From an uncultured Flavobacteriales bacterium (lineage in GTDB: Bacteria > Bacteroidota > Bacteroidia > Flavobacteriales > Crocinitomicaceae): a stretch of 8,932 nucleotides of DNA. The position numbers and the translations under genes are program-made. The stretch covers positions 1-8,932 of the forward strand of contig CAMLET010000107.1 of assembly GCA_946479125.1 (NCBI GenBank). Reading direction: 5' to 3'. The notes beneath the pieces were generated by a model. It made no database searches. It was not told the origin of the DNA and saw only the letters and a program-made list of their open reading frames with translations. Of this stretch, positions 1-7,242 are shown piece by piece (positions within the stretch are counted from its first letter, which is position 1; the number at the start of each line of letters is the position of its first letter).

Positions 1-2320
1 TGCTCAACGGCGCCCCAACAACGGGACTCTGTGACAATGTCAACCCACCAGAAGCACAATTTGTTTGAGCCGTGGCATCGTCCATAACATTAGGAACAGT
101 TGTCCCACCAGAGCTTGAAGTAATGGTTTGCATTCCTCCGCAAGTCAATGAAATATTGCTTGAAGACGGCGCCGTTAGATTAATAATATAATCTTCTACT
201 TCGCCATAATTGTATGTTCCACAAGGTTGAATTGGTCCATCACCAATATCACTTCCCGAATAATGTAAACGACAGCGCATATATACATTTCCAACAGTTG
301 CAGATAAAGGAACAGTAAACGTAAAGTTATTAGTGAACCCAGAAGCTGAAGCGATGCTGTACGCTATTTGTTCGCCTTGATCATCAAAATCGTAATCACC
401 ATTAAAATCTATCCAGGCAGAAAATTCGTCATCGTAAAATGCATTTCCTGGAGTTGCTCCTACCTGCGGCAAAAAGTACAGATTGTATTCTTCTCCTTTT
501 GTAAACGATGAACCCGGATATGTAGTGTAATTCGTACACGTTGTGTTGTTGTTAATTCCTCCGGTAGTAATGTTGGCAATAAATTCCTCACAAGAAATAC
601 TCGACGCAGCGCATGGAGCAGTTACCAATGTTACAGTGATGTATTCCGTTTTTGTTTCAACATCACTTCCTGCTGTATTTAAAGCCGTAAGAGAAACCGT
701 ATAAAAACCAGAATTGGTGAATGTTACCTGCGGATTTTGAGAATTTGCATTCGTTCCACCACTGTAATTCCATCCGGTTCCAGGCGTAATTGCCCATGTC
801 CAGTTTGTTGGTGAATTGGTAGAAAGATCTGTAAATTGGGAAGTCCCACCAATACTTACCGTAGTTGGATTGGCAACAAAATCGGCCACAGGAGCAACCG
901 TTGTGACGGTACAAGGATTATTCGAACCATTAAGTACTACAGCTCCTGAATTTATTGGATCTAAATAGGTTTTCAATTGTTCATTGGATGGCGTTCCGTT
1001 GGATGTCCAATGAAATGCCATTTTTCCATAAGCATCCTGATAGTTCTGATGATCGCAGGTTGAACCACCACCTGTCAAAGTTCCAATTAAGCGTCCTGTT
1101 GAATTAAACAAAGGTGAACCGGAAGAGCCCCCTTCCGTTACTCCAAAACCATTACTGTTTGTCTGCCATGTTAACGCCCAATGCGTATTCGCAACTGATC
1201 CACCCCATGAAGCACTAGTCGTTGTTCCACCAGTAGAAATTTTCTTGATATCACCAGCAGGATGATGAATCCCAACACAAGAAGAAACAGTTATGTTATT
1301 GGCATCCCAGCCATTCCAGTAAACATTAAAGTCAGTTGATTTCAAAGTGGTAATGGTATTTGCTTCGTTGGCCAAAGAACCCAGTTGAAGCAACAAGAAA
1401 TCAGAGCCAGAATCACCACCGTTATCATTTGAATTTGCCAATCGGACACAACCAGTAATGTAATGATCGTCTAATGTTCCTGCAGATGATGGGTTATTAC
1501 AATTCGGCGATTCATATCTGAAATAAAAACGCCATTGATTTGAATTGGAAGCAGAAGTACTGACACCACAGTGCATTGCGGTCAGGAAATAAGGTTTACA
1601 GTTCAATGAAGTATTGTTTACCAATGAACCTGTACACCAACCTGCTCCTTGCGTATCAACAACATAAATTCGGGCAACACCGCGTTTCTCATCCTGCCAG
1701 TTATCACCAACCGGAGAACAGTTAACATTTACCTCACACTCTTCAGATTCATTGATCTTTGGAACGTTCGGATTTCCAGTCGACCGGTAATTGTAGACAA
1801 TTCTATCAATTAGAATTTCGGGTCTAACTGACCCAAATGGAACTTTTATCTGAAGTGTCATTTCATCTCCAAAACACAAAGCCATATTCTGTTGAAAATG
1901 ATCAAGTACATCAGCAGAAGTCAATGTTTTATGCAACGCATTTCCGTTGTTATCGAAAACATCTACTGTTGTTGAACCAAAAATCTTAAAGGTTTGAAAA
2001 AGGAACGATAAAGCTTCTGCTCCTTCATATTTCACGTGCAGCTGCCATGTACTATTTCCGTTTAGATCGGTTGTCCAAACTCCACTATTTTCCGTTGAAA
2101 TATTAGTAGATCCGTGTACACCAATTCGGTAGAGCATTCCGTTTCTATCATTCTCCTCATCTTCATTATGTATTTGCTCCATATTCGGAGTTCCTAACGA
2201 AATAGTTGGTGTTGACTTTAACAATTGAAAATTTCTCTGGAGTAGAGTTGTTTGCTGCGTAAACGCAACCAAGTGAAAAAAGCCTAAAAACAAACTGATA
2301 GAAAGCAGTTTTCTTAGCAT
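1..2320 (-). CDS. Secreted lysyl-endopeptidase-like serine protease (S1 fold) with PKD, GEVED and HYR-like domains; C-terminus beyond window
   Basis: The frame is open from the ATG at 2318-2320 to the left edge, giving 773 residues with no stop. Residues 1-22 are a signal peptide (basic MLRK, then a hydrophobic core). Residues 23-194 look like a propeptide. The protease domain runs from about 195 to 468 and resembles Achromobacter protease I (Lys-C): paired Cys195/Cys201, CTGSLVNN, then TAMHCG with catalytic His250, SDFLLLQL with Asp307, and TEGGSSGSP with Ser400. From a remembered alignment to that enzyme, Asp429 (QDAYGKM) matches the Asp225 that sets lysine specificity and Trp372 matches Trp169, but His210 is replaced by Thr416. 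A PKD domain follows (about 478-563), then a GEVED-type domain ending in GEVEDY at 706-711, then the start of an HYR-like domain. Probable role: extracellular protein digestion. A type IX secretion signal would be expected past the edge but is not visible. The family and domain order are secure; substrate preference is inferred. Confidence 0.9.
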   Translation of the reverse strand, partial: MLRKLLSISLFLGFFHLVAFTQQTTLLQRNFQLLKSTPTISLGTPNMEQIHNEDEENDRNGMLYRIGVHGSTNISTENSGVWTTDLNGNSTWQLHVKYEGAEALSFLFQTFKIFGSTTVDVFDNNGNALHKTLTSADVLDHFQQNMALCFGDEMTLQIKVPFGSVRPEILIDRIVYNYRSTGNPNVPKINESEECEVNVNCSPVGDNWQDEKRGVARIYVVDTQGAGWCTGSLVNNTSLNCKPYFLTAMHCGVSTSASNSNQWRFYFRYESPNCNNPSSAGTLDDHYITGCVRLANSNDNGGDSGSDFLLLQLGSLANEANTITTLKSTDFNVYWNGWDANNITVSSCVGIHHPAGDIKKISTGGTTTSASWGGSVANTHWALTWQTNSNGFGVTEGGSSGSPLFNSTGRLIGTLTGGGSTCDHQNYQDAYGKMAFHWTSNGTPSNEQLKTYLDPINSGAVVLNGSNNPCTVTTVAPVADFVANPTTVSIGGTSQFTDLSTNSPTNWTWAITPGTGWNYSGGTNANSQNPQVTFTNSGFYTVSLTALNTAGSDVETKTEYITVTLVTAPCAASSISCEEFIANITTGGINNNTTCTNYTTYPGSSFTKGEEYNLYFLPQVGATPGNAFYDDEFSAWIDFNGDYDFDDQGEQIAYSIASASGFTNNFTFTVPLSATVGNVYMRCRLHYSGSDIGDGPIQPCGTYNYGEVEDYIINLTAPSSSNISLTCGGMQTITSSSGGTTVPNVMDDATAQTNCASGGLTLSQSPVVGAPLS

Positions 2321-2348
2321 TGTTGTTATTTTTGAAATAGTTTTACTC

Positions 2349-2356
2349 CAAAATTA
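2349..2356 (-). promoter_or_regulatory. Bacteroidota -7 box for the protease gene
   Basis: Read on the minus strand this is TAATTTTG, an exact match to the Bacteroidota -7 consensus TAnnTTTG. It would start transcription near 2342, leaving a leader of about 22 bases before the protease ATG at 2320. I do not see a TTG-type -33 box at the usual spacing; the nearest lies 26 bases upstream, which is too far. The assignment rests on the -7 match and its position. Confidence 0.5.
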
Positions 2357-2362
2357 CACGGT

Positions 2363-2375
2363 ATTTTCCGAAAAT
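2363..2375. promoter_or_regulatory. Candidate operator: 13-bp palindrome within a helically phased direct repeat
   Basis: ATTTTC-C-GAAAAT is a perfect inverted repeat (6+1+6) in the 80-bp gap between the divergent protease and response regulator genes. It lies just upstream of the protease -7 box. The heptamer AAAATTA also occurs at 2350-2356 and 2371-2377, 21 bp apart, about two helical turns on the same DNA face; the first copy overlaps the protease -7 box. OmpR-family regulators usually bind direct repeats, so the adjacent regulator is a candidate binder. The region is AT-rich, so both patterns could be chance. Confidence 0.3.
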
Positions 2376-2400
2376 TAAAACGCAAGTTGAAAGTAAGCCA

Positions 2401-3090
2401 ATGACACAACACATTTTAGTGGTTGAAGACGAGACGAGTATAGCAGAAATGCTAGAGTTAAACCTTGAGTTAGAGGGTTATAAAGTTACGCTTGTAAATA
2501 ACGGGAAAGTGGCGCTGGATATGGCAGATAGACTTGATCAATATGCCATTGTTGTTCTTGATCTCATGCTGCCAGAAGTAAGTGGAATGGAAATTTGCAG
2601 AGTTTACAGACAGCATTCAAAAATTCCAATTCTTTTTTTATCCGCCAAAGGAACAACAGTCGATCGCATTGCCGGATTAAAGCTTGGAGCGAATGATTAT
2701 CTTGCCAAACCATTCGATTTAGAGGAATTGCTACTAAGAATCAATAATCTCTTGATGATTCAGGGAAATTCAAAAACACAGGATTATTTTGATATTGGCG
2801 GACATCGTGTTTACTTCGGGTCGTACAGTGTCGAAAATATTGAAACCGGTGAAAATACCGTTTTGTCAAAACGCGAAATTGAATTACTCGATTACTTTGT
2901 TCAGCATAAAAACCAAGTTGTTTCAAGAGATTCGTTATTGGATTCGCTTTGGACAGGAGAACAAATTCCAACGGGTAGAACCATCGATAATTATATACTT
3001 AACTTTAGAAAACTCTTTGAGCAAGACCCTAAAAATCCTTTGTATTTTCATTCGATACGAGGAGTTGGTTACAAGTTTACCATAGATTGA
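2401..3090 (+). CDS. OmpR/PhoB-family two-component response regulator
   Basis: This 229-residue protein has the standard length and two-domain layout of the family. The receiver domain covers about residues 3-118: acidic pocket Glu9-Asp10, phosphoacceptor Asp54 in VVLDLMLPE, Ser81 at the conserved Ser/Thr position, Tyr100, and Lys103 in LAKPF. The winged-helix DNA-binding domain covers about 130-228: the LSKREIELLDYF segment, the recognition-helix region around GRTIDNYILNFRKLF, and the terminal IRGVGYKF typical of the family. All residues needed for phosphorylation are present. It is the first gene of a likely four-gene operon, and the next start is 25 bp away. No histidine kinase lies next to it: the left neighbour is the divergent protease and the right one a deaminase. 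Its cognate kinase and targets cannot be told from the sequence. Family is certain; role is not. Confidence 0.96.
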   Translation: MTQHILVVEDETSIAEMLELNLELEGYKVTLVNNGKVALDMADRLDQYAIVVLDLMLPEVSGMEICRVYRQHSKIPILFLSAKGTTVDRIAGLKLGANDYLAKPFDLEELLLRINNLLMIQGNSKTQDYFDIGGHRVYFGSYSVENIETGENTVLSKREIELLDYFVQHKNQVVSRDSLLDSLWTGEQIPTGRTIDNYILNFRKLFEQDPKNPLYFHSIRGVGYKFTID

Positions 3091-3115
3091 TCTTGAACAA
3101 GAAGAACATTTTACA

Positions 3116-3556
3116 ATGACATCAAACGCAAAACAATTACGTTACGATAAAGCATATTTAAGAATGGCTCATACCTGGGCCGAATTATCTCATTGTGTAC
3201 GAAAAAAAGTGGGAGCTCTCATTGTCCGAGACGGACGCATCATTTCTGACGGATACAATGGAACACCAGCCGGATTTGAAAATTCCTGCGAAAACACTAG
3301 TGGTGAAACCCACTGGTACGTGCTTCACGCAGAAGCAAATGCTATTTTAAAAGTGGCACGTTCAACAAACGATTGTAATGATGCAACTCTTTACATAACT
3401 TTATCACCCTGCAAAGACTGCAGTAAGTTGGTAATACAAGCTGGTATTAAGCGTGTTGCATACGTTAACGAATACAAGGATACAACGGGAATCGATTTTT
3501 TAAGAGATGCCGGAGTTGAAGTAGTGCATATTGCCAATCCTTTTACAGAAGATTGA
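3116..3556 (+). CDS. dCMP deaminase (ComEB-like zinc deaminase)
   Basis: The product (146 residues) belongs to the cytidine/deoxycytidylate deaminase superfamily and most likely converts dCMP to dUMP, feeding thymidylate synthesis in the cytoplasm. The zinc site is complete: HAEANA with His71 as ligand and Glu73 as the proton-shuttling acid, and SPCKDC with Cys99 and Cys102. The stretch VGALIVRDGRIISDGYNGTPAGFENSCE (residues 32-59) is characteristic of the dCMP deaminase/ComEB group rather than of free cytidine or tRNA adenosine deaminases, and the length fits. The ATG lies 25 bp after the response regulator stop, with only a weak AAGAAG upstream. The TGA at 3554-3556 is followed one base later by the ATG of the S41 peptidase, which supports translation from one mRNA. 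Whether it responds to dCTP and dTTP like other members cannot be judged here. Confidence 0.94.
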   Translation: MTSNAKQLRYDKAYLRMAHTWAELSHCVRKKVGALIVRDGRIISDGYNGTPAGFENSCENTSGETHWYVLHAEANAILKVARSTNDCNDATLYITLSPCKDCSKLVIQAGIKRVAYVNEYKDTTGIDFLRDAGVEVVHIANPFTED

Positions 3557-3557
3557 T

Positions 3558-5138
3558 ATGAAGAAAAATATTATACAACCCATCCTATTAATGGCATTCC
3601 TTGTTATAGGTTTGCTCTTAGGTTCACTTTTGAATCGCACAAACTCTGTACCCGTTGAAAACACAATGGGGTATGCAGAAAAAACACAGGACATTCTCAA
3701 TATCATCAACCAAAAATATGTTGATGACGTAAAACAAGACGAATTGTATTCGAGCATGATCAACGACATGCTGCACGAATTAGATCCACACTCCAACTAC
3801 ATTCCTGCGCAGGACATTTCTGCTGTAAACGAACAAATTGAAGGTGAATTCGGTGGAATCGGAATTCGTTTTGCCATTATCAGAGATTCACTTTGTATTA
3901 CCAATGTCATTAACGACTCACCATCTTTCCGCTCAGGAATTAAGTCGGGAGACAAAATAGTTCAAATTAACGGCAAGAAAATTTCAGGTAAAAAACTGAA
4001 AAACGAAACGGTAACAAAACTGTTGAAAGGAAAAGCAAATACAAAAGTTAGTTTGGTTGTTCTCAGAGGAAAAAAGAAGATCAATTTTGCTTTAATCAGA
4101 GGAGTTATTCCAATTGCCGCAGTTACATGTGCTGAAATGATCGATGGTGAAACCGGTTTCATTCGTTTAGAGCAATTCTCTGACGATTGTAGTGGTGAAT
4201 TTCATGACGCAGTTCTAAAATTGCAAGCGCGCGGAATGAAAAAATTGATTTTCGACCTTAGAGATAATCCAGGTGGAATTCTGCAAGAGGCAGTTAATAT
4301 TGTAGATGAATTTCTTCCGGGCGGAATGAATATTGTTGAAGTGAAAGCGAAAAAAGCTTCCAATTCCATTTCAAAATCTACTGATAAGGGATTACTTCAA
4401 AATACGCCAACGGTGGTTTTGATCAACGAAAATTCCGCATCAGCAAGTGAAATTGTAGCAGGAGCATTGCAGGATAACGATAGAGCAACTATTATCGGCC
4501 GACGTTCATTTGGAAAAGGTTTGGTGCAGCAAGATTTTGCGCTTCGCGATGCAAGTACAATTCGTTTAACAATTGCACGATACTACACGCCTTCAGGCAG
4601 ATGTATTCAGCGTTCGTTTAAAAACGGGTACAAAGAATATTATCACGACGATAAGGAAAGAGAAAGATCAGGTGAATATTTCGCCATTGATTCATCTATT
4701 TTCAAAAATGCACCACGATACAAAACGCTTAAAGGAAGAACTGTTTATGGCGGTGGTGGAATTATGCCCGATTATTTCGTTCCACTGGATACATCGAACT
4801 CTACATTGTATTATTTGGAACTTCGCTACTCTAATGCAATTCCGCAGTTTGCGTTCGATTTTGTTTCAAACAAACGCACAAAATGGAAATCCATTCAAGA
4901 TTTCAATACGAAATTTAAACCGAGCGATGCAGAAATAGAAAAATTGATGAGCTATGCTTCCAGAGAGTTGAGTTTGCCAATAAACAAAAAAGAAGCTGTA
5001 AAAAGCAAGGAATTGATTCGTACAGCTCTGAAAGCCGAAATTGCACGGCAATTGTTCATTGAAGATGGCTACTATCTGGTAATCGCTTCCGCCGACAAAG
5101 AGATGCAAAAGGCGCTGGGAATATTAAAAGGAAAATAA
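3558..5138 (+). CDS. S41 family C-terminal processing peptidase, membrane-anchored
   Basis: The chosen start is the ATG at 3558, one base after the deaminase stop, with AGAAG six bases upstream. An in-frame TTG at 3531 would overlap the deaminase by 26 bases and put charged residues before the signal anchor, so I rejected it. The protein then has 526 residues. Residues 5-25 form a hydrophobic anchor, placing the rest in the periplasm. A PDZ domain spans about 90-180 (GEFGGIGI, then INDSPSFRSGIKSGDKIVQI), and the peptidase core follows. The Ser-Lys dyad is visible: Ser295 in NSASASEI and Lys320 in FGKG, 25 residues apart as in E. coli Prc, with Gln324 following in GLVQ. RDNPGG is the substrate-groove signature. 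YYTPSGRCIQ and a C-terminal tail of about 150 residues are typical of the Bacteroidota version. The family cleaves proteins near exposed C-termini; the substrate here is unknown. Confidence 0.95.
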   Translation: MKKNIIQPILLMAFLVIGLLLGSLLNRTNSVPVENTMGYAEKTQDILNIINQKYVDDVKQDELYSSMINDMLHELDPHSNYIPAQDISAVNEQIEGEFGGIGIRFAIIRDSLCITNVINDSPSFRSGIKSGDKIVQINGKKISGKKLKNETVTKLLKGKANTKVSLVVLRGKKKINFALIRGVIPIAAVTCAEMIDGETGFIRLEQFSDDCSGEFHDAVLKLQARGMKKLIFDLRDNPGGILQEAVNIVDEFLPGGMNIVEVKAKKASNSISKSTDKGLLQNTPTVVLINENSASASEIVAGALQDNDRATIIGRRSFGKGLVQQDFALRDASTIRLTIARYYTPSGRCIQRSFKNGYKEYYHDDKERERSGEYFAIDSSIFKNAPRYKTLKGRTVYGGGGIMPDYFVPLDTSNSTLYYLELRYSNAIPQFAFDFVSNKRTKWKSIQDFNTKFKPSDAEIEKLMSYASRELSLPINKKEAVKSKELIRTALKAEIARQLFIEDGYYLVIASADKEMQKALGILKGK

Positions 5139-5144
5139 GCCGCG

Positions 5145-6605
5145 ATGTCAATCGAATTCGTTACTACTAAACTTAAATCCATTGGTGTTCAGCACGAAAG
5201 TTGGATGAATACTGATCTGTTGATGCACTCAAAAGCGTTCAATTCATATTCAGATACGGAATTGGCGGTTTATTTTGGTTGGTTGAAGGAGCAGCGAATT
5301 TTAGTACGATATTTAGATTCCGGTATTTTAAAGGAATCATATAGAGACGAAAGCGGAATTTCAAAGCACGCACAATACGGTCGTTACCAGGAGTTGGTTT
5401 CTGACCTTATTTACCAGAAACTTAAACGCGAAGTTGAGTCGATTAAGGATTTTCAACATGCTTTATGGATCGTAAGTTTTTCTGTCAATCTTAATGAAGA
5501 TCATCAGGATTTCATTCAGGATGAAGTCGGATATTGGATGAATAGTCAGCGTGAGAAATTTGCTGCAGAAATTCAAAAACATTCAACAGATCAGGCAATT
5601 TACAACTCTTTCATTAACTCGTTGAACGAGCATTTCTGGTTGTTGTTAAATGCGTTCAATCACAGACACTATCGAATTAAAGCAATGTGGGTTGAAACAT
5701 TCATATCCATCATTCACCATAAACATGCTTCGGGCAGGCTCATAAAATCGATTTTAGGGAAGATCGAAACGCTCGATTTACATGAAGATCATAGAAAGGA
5801 AATTCATAAACTGGATACCGACGTTCGAAGCAATAAGATCCGATTCGAGAAACGTAAAATATCCTGGCTCCGCCTAAGTGTTTATTTTACCATCATTGCA
5901 ACAATTACATTTGGACTTACCTGGCTCATTTCGTTGAAAGCTACGCCTTATGAGAAAAAATTGCAGGAAGAAACTTCGTTTATGCAGTTAACCAAGGCTG
6001 AGCGCCTGGAAATTGACTCCTTGATCAAGATCTACAATAACAAAGGAATTAGAACCATTGAGCATCAGGAAAACGTGTTTTATCAGGAACCGCCAACACA
6101 GCTCATTACGATCAATTCAAATAATCAGGGATTGTTTTGGACTTATTACCGTAACTGGACAAATCATCAGAAAGATCAGTTTGCCACTAAATTCTCAACA
6201 GCCGGAAACAAACACACACAGCTTCCAAAAACATCGAAGTTGGAAACCAAAAAAGGCAATTACAAAGGGACCTTCTATAACGAATCTTCAAAAAGTGCAT
6301 TGGTAATTGTTTTCGACGATATGAATTCTGATTATATGTATTGTAAATATGTTCAACCCAAAGAACGAGTTCAGTTCACGGTAAACACGAACAACGAGAA
6401 ATTAGTGGTAGTTCCGGGAGGGAAAATTCCTGCATCCATTAAACAAAACGAAATGCCTTTCAGCGAATTCAATGAATACTTCTTCCGTCAGCTAGATAGA
6501 ATTTATACCGTTTCTGACAGCGGTGAGCCGTTTAAACTGGTTTATAAAGACACAGGAGTAAATGGAGTAGTATTGATCGATTTGAAGGAATCATTAAGCC
6601 TATAA
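5145..6605 (+). CDS. Single-pass inner-membrane protein of unknown function
   Basis: I do not recognise this 486-residue protein. Its ATG is six bases after the S41 peptidase stop, with AAAAGGA about 12 bases upstream, so it is probably the last gene of the operon. Residues 1-238 are soluble, mainly helical-looking and rich in charged and aromatic residues (for example WLLLNAFNHRHYRIKAMW near 165-182). One clear membrane segment lies at about 245-264 (VYFTIIATITFGLTWLI). The basic stretch just before it (RSNKIRFEKRK) predicts the N-terminal half in the cytoplasm and residues 266-486 in the periplasm. The outer part begins with a charged, possibly coiled segment (KKLQEETSFMQLTKAERLEIDSL is the core, about 271-293), and later looks beta-rich (ALVIVFDD, RVQFTVNTNNEKLVVVPGG). 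There is no kinase, protease or channel motif. A role as a partner or substrate of the neighbouring peptidase is possible but unproven. Confidence 0.85.
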   Translation: MSIEFVTTKLKSIGVQHESWMNTDLLMHSKAFNSYSDTELAVYFGWLKEQRILVRYLDSGILKESYRDESGISKHAQYGRYQELVSDLIYQKLKREVESIKDFQHALWIVSFSVNLNEDHQDFIQDEVGYWMNSQREKFAAEIQKHSTDQAIYNSFINSLNEHFWLLLNAFNHRHYRIKAMWVETFISIIHHKHASGRLIKSILGKIETLDLHEDHRKEIHKLDTDVRSNKIRFEKRKISWLRLSVYFTIIATITFGLTWLISLKATPYEKKLQEETSFMQLTKAERLEIDSLIKIYNNKGIRTIEHQENVFYQEPPTQLITINSNNQGLFWTYYRNWTNHQKDQFATKFSTAGNKHTQLPKTSKLETKKGNYKGTFYNESSKSALVIVFDDMNSDYMYCKYVQPKERVQFTVNTNNEKLVVVPGGKIPASIKQNEMPFSEFNEYFFRQLDRIYTVSDSGEPFKLVYKDTGVNGVVLIDLKESLSL

Positions 6606-6631
6606 TCTGAATACGAAAGGTCTATAAAGCA

Positions 6632-6685
6632 GAAAAGAGACCTTAGTCCCTTTTCACACTACCTAAACTAACTACTACTACTATA
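6632..6685 (+). repeat. Hairpin-plus-tail element, copy 1
   Basis: The hairpin has a 6-bp outer stem (GAAAAG 6632-6637 with CTTTTC 6650-6655), one A-C mismatch (6638 against 6649), a 3-bp inner stem (GAC/GTC) and a CTTA loop at 6642-6645. Five bases later the tail ACCTAAACTAACTACTACTA begins at 6661. An overlapping alternative pairing exists (AAGGTCT 6617-6623 with AGACCTT 6638-6644). As it starts 27 bases after the operon's last stop codon it could act as a weak terminator, but its T-run is inside the stem. The same architecture and tail recur at 6798-6853. Confidence 0.5.
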
Positions 6686-6797
6686 AGCAAGAGTAGAACC
6701 CCTTGCATTACGAATATAATAAATGTTTTTGAAAAAACAAGGAATATTCGATGAAACTCTATAAATTTTCTTTGGGAGATACGATTTGATCAAAAAC

Positions 6798-6853
6798 AAC
6801 AAGAGAGAAGCGGGTGCCTCTCTCTTGTTCCAACCTAAACTACTACTACTTAT
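6798..6853 (+). repeat. Hairpin-plus-tail element, copy 2
   Basis: The hairpin has a perfect 11-bp outer stem (AACAAGAGAGA 6798-6808 with TCTCTCTTGTT 6819-6829), one A-C mismatch (6809 against 6818), a 2-bp inner stem (GC/GC) and a GGGT loop at 6812-6815. Three bases later comes the tail ACCTAAACTACTACTACTTA from 6833. The tail matches copy 1 apart from a 3-base gap. There is no T-run after it on the plus strand, so it is not a plus-strand terminator. On the minus strand it is followed by GTTTTTG (6791-6797), so it could end a transcript coming from the right. An ATG lies just after the tail at 6852. Confidence 0.55.
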
Positions 6854-7033
6854 GAAAACTAACCTCGAAGTAAGAATTACAAGTATCATACCAAAGTATT
6901 TATCTTGTTTCTCATCCTTGAGTAATACAAAGGTAACGCACATTTCTTTCCTATATTTCATTTACAACACTTTTTAACACATCGGTTATAGTGAACTGTA
7001 GTTTTTGTGGATTAAACGGTAAAATCAAGATCA

Positions 7034-7070
7034 TTTATAGCCAAGAAATTCATCTCGAAAGAGCTATAAA
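7034..7070. repeat. 8-bp inverted repeat upstream of metF
   Basis: TTTATAGC (7034-7041) pairs perfectly with GCTATAAA (7063-7070) across a 21-base spacer. Inside the spacer a competing mini-hairpin CTC-GAAA-GAG (7054-7063) shares its last base with the right arm. It lies about 165 bp before the metF promoter box. It may be a protein-binding site or RNA structure; I do not recognise it as a known riboswitch. Confidence 0.3.
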
Positions 7071-7133
7071 CATTGAGAAATAAGCTGAAATAACAATTTA
7101 ATAATGCTTTTCAAAATCACTACATGCTTACCA

Positions 7134-7164
7134 GGGTATGAATCGTATATATTACCCCATTTTT
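7134..7164 (+). terminator. Weak terminator-like hairpin with T-run
   Basis: GGGTA (7134-7138) pairs with TACCC (7153-7157) over a 14-base loop and is followed by CA and five Ts (7160-7164). The stem is short, so termination would be weak. It sits upstream of the metF promoter and could end any transcript crossing the intergenic region. Confidence 0.25.
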
Positions 7165-7234
7165 AACTCTGAATCTTTACCAACCTAATTGCTTGAAACT
7201 CCGAAGAACTTAACTGTACATCTCACGAAAAAAT

Positions 7235-7242
7235 TATCTTTG
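7235..7242 (+). promoter_or_regulatory. Bacteroidota -7 box for metF
   Basis: TATCTTTG matches the TAnnTTTG consensus exactly. Transcription would start near 7249, about 19 bases before the metF ATG at 7268. The -33 region is poor: the nearest candidate is TTA at 7210-7212, 22 bases upstream of the box. The leader is too short to hold a riboswitch downstream of this start. Confidence 0.6.

Noticed and set aside
663..914. Minus-strand frame of 83 codons, rich in Trp, Tyr and Cys
   Set aside because: It overlaps the PKD region of the protease in another frame of the same strand and shows no protein features.
2741..3085. Overlapping frames on both strands inside the response regulator
   Set aside because: They are shadows of a gene whose domains and length are fully accounted for.
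3091..3102. TCTTG-AA-CAAGA inverted repeat between the regulator and the deaminase
   Set aside because: The two-base loop cannot form a hairpin and there is no T-run, so it does not separate the genes into two transcripts.
3531..3557. TTG start giving the S41 peptidase nine extra residues
   Set aside because: It overlaps the deaminase and precedes a normal ATG with a purine-rich site and a well-formed signal anchor at 3558.
6668..6961. Minus-strand frame of 97 codons in the intergenic region
   Set aside because: It reads through both hairpin elements, its serine runs come from the CTACTACT repeats, and no start signal is seen.
6852..6977. 41-codon frame starting just after the tail of hairpin copy 2
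   Set aside because: The ATG position is tempting, but the peptide has no recognisable features and copy 1 has no matching start, so I cannot support it as a gene.
7180..7190. Possible third copy of the tail (CCAACCTAA) downstream of the weak hairpin
   Set aside because: Only nine bases match, the CTACTACT part is missing, and it lies 22 bases from the hairpin instead of 3-5.
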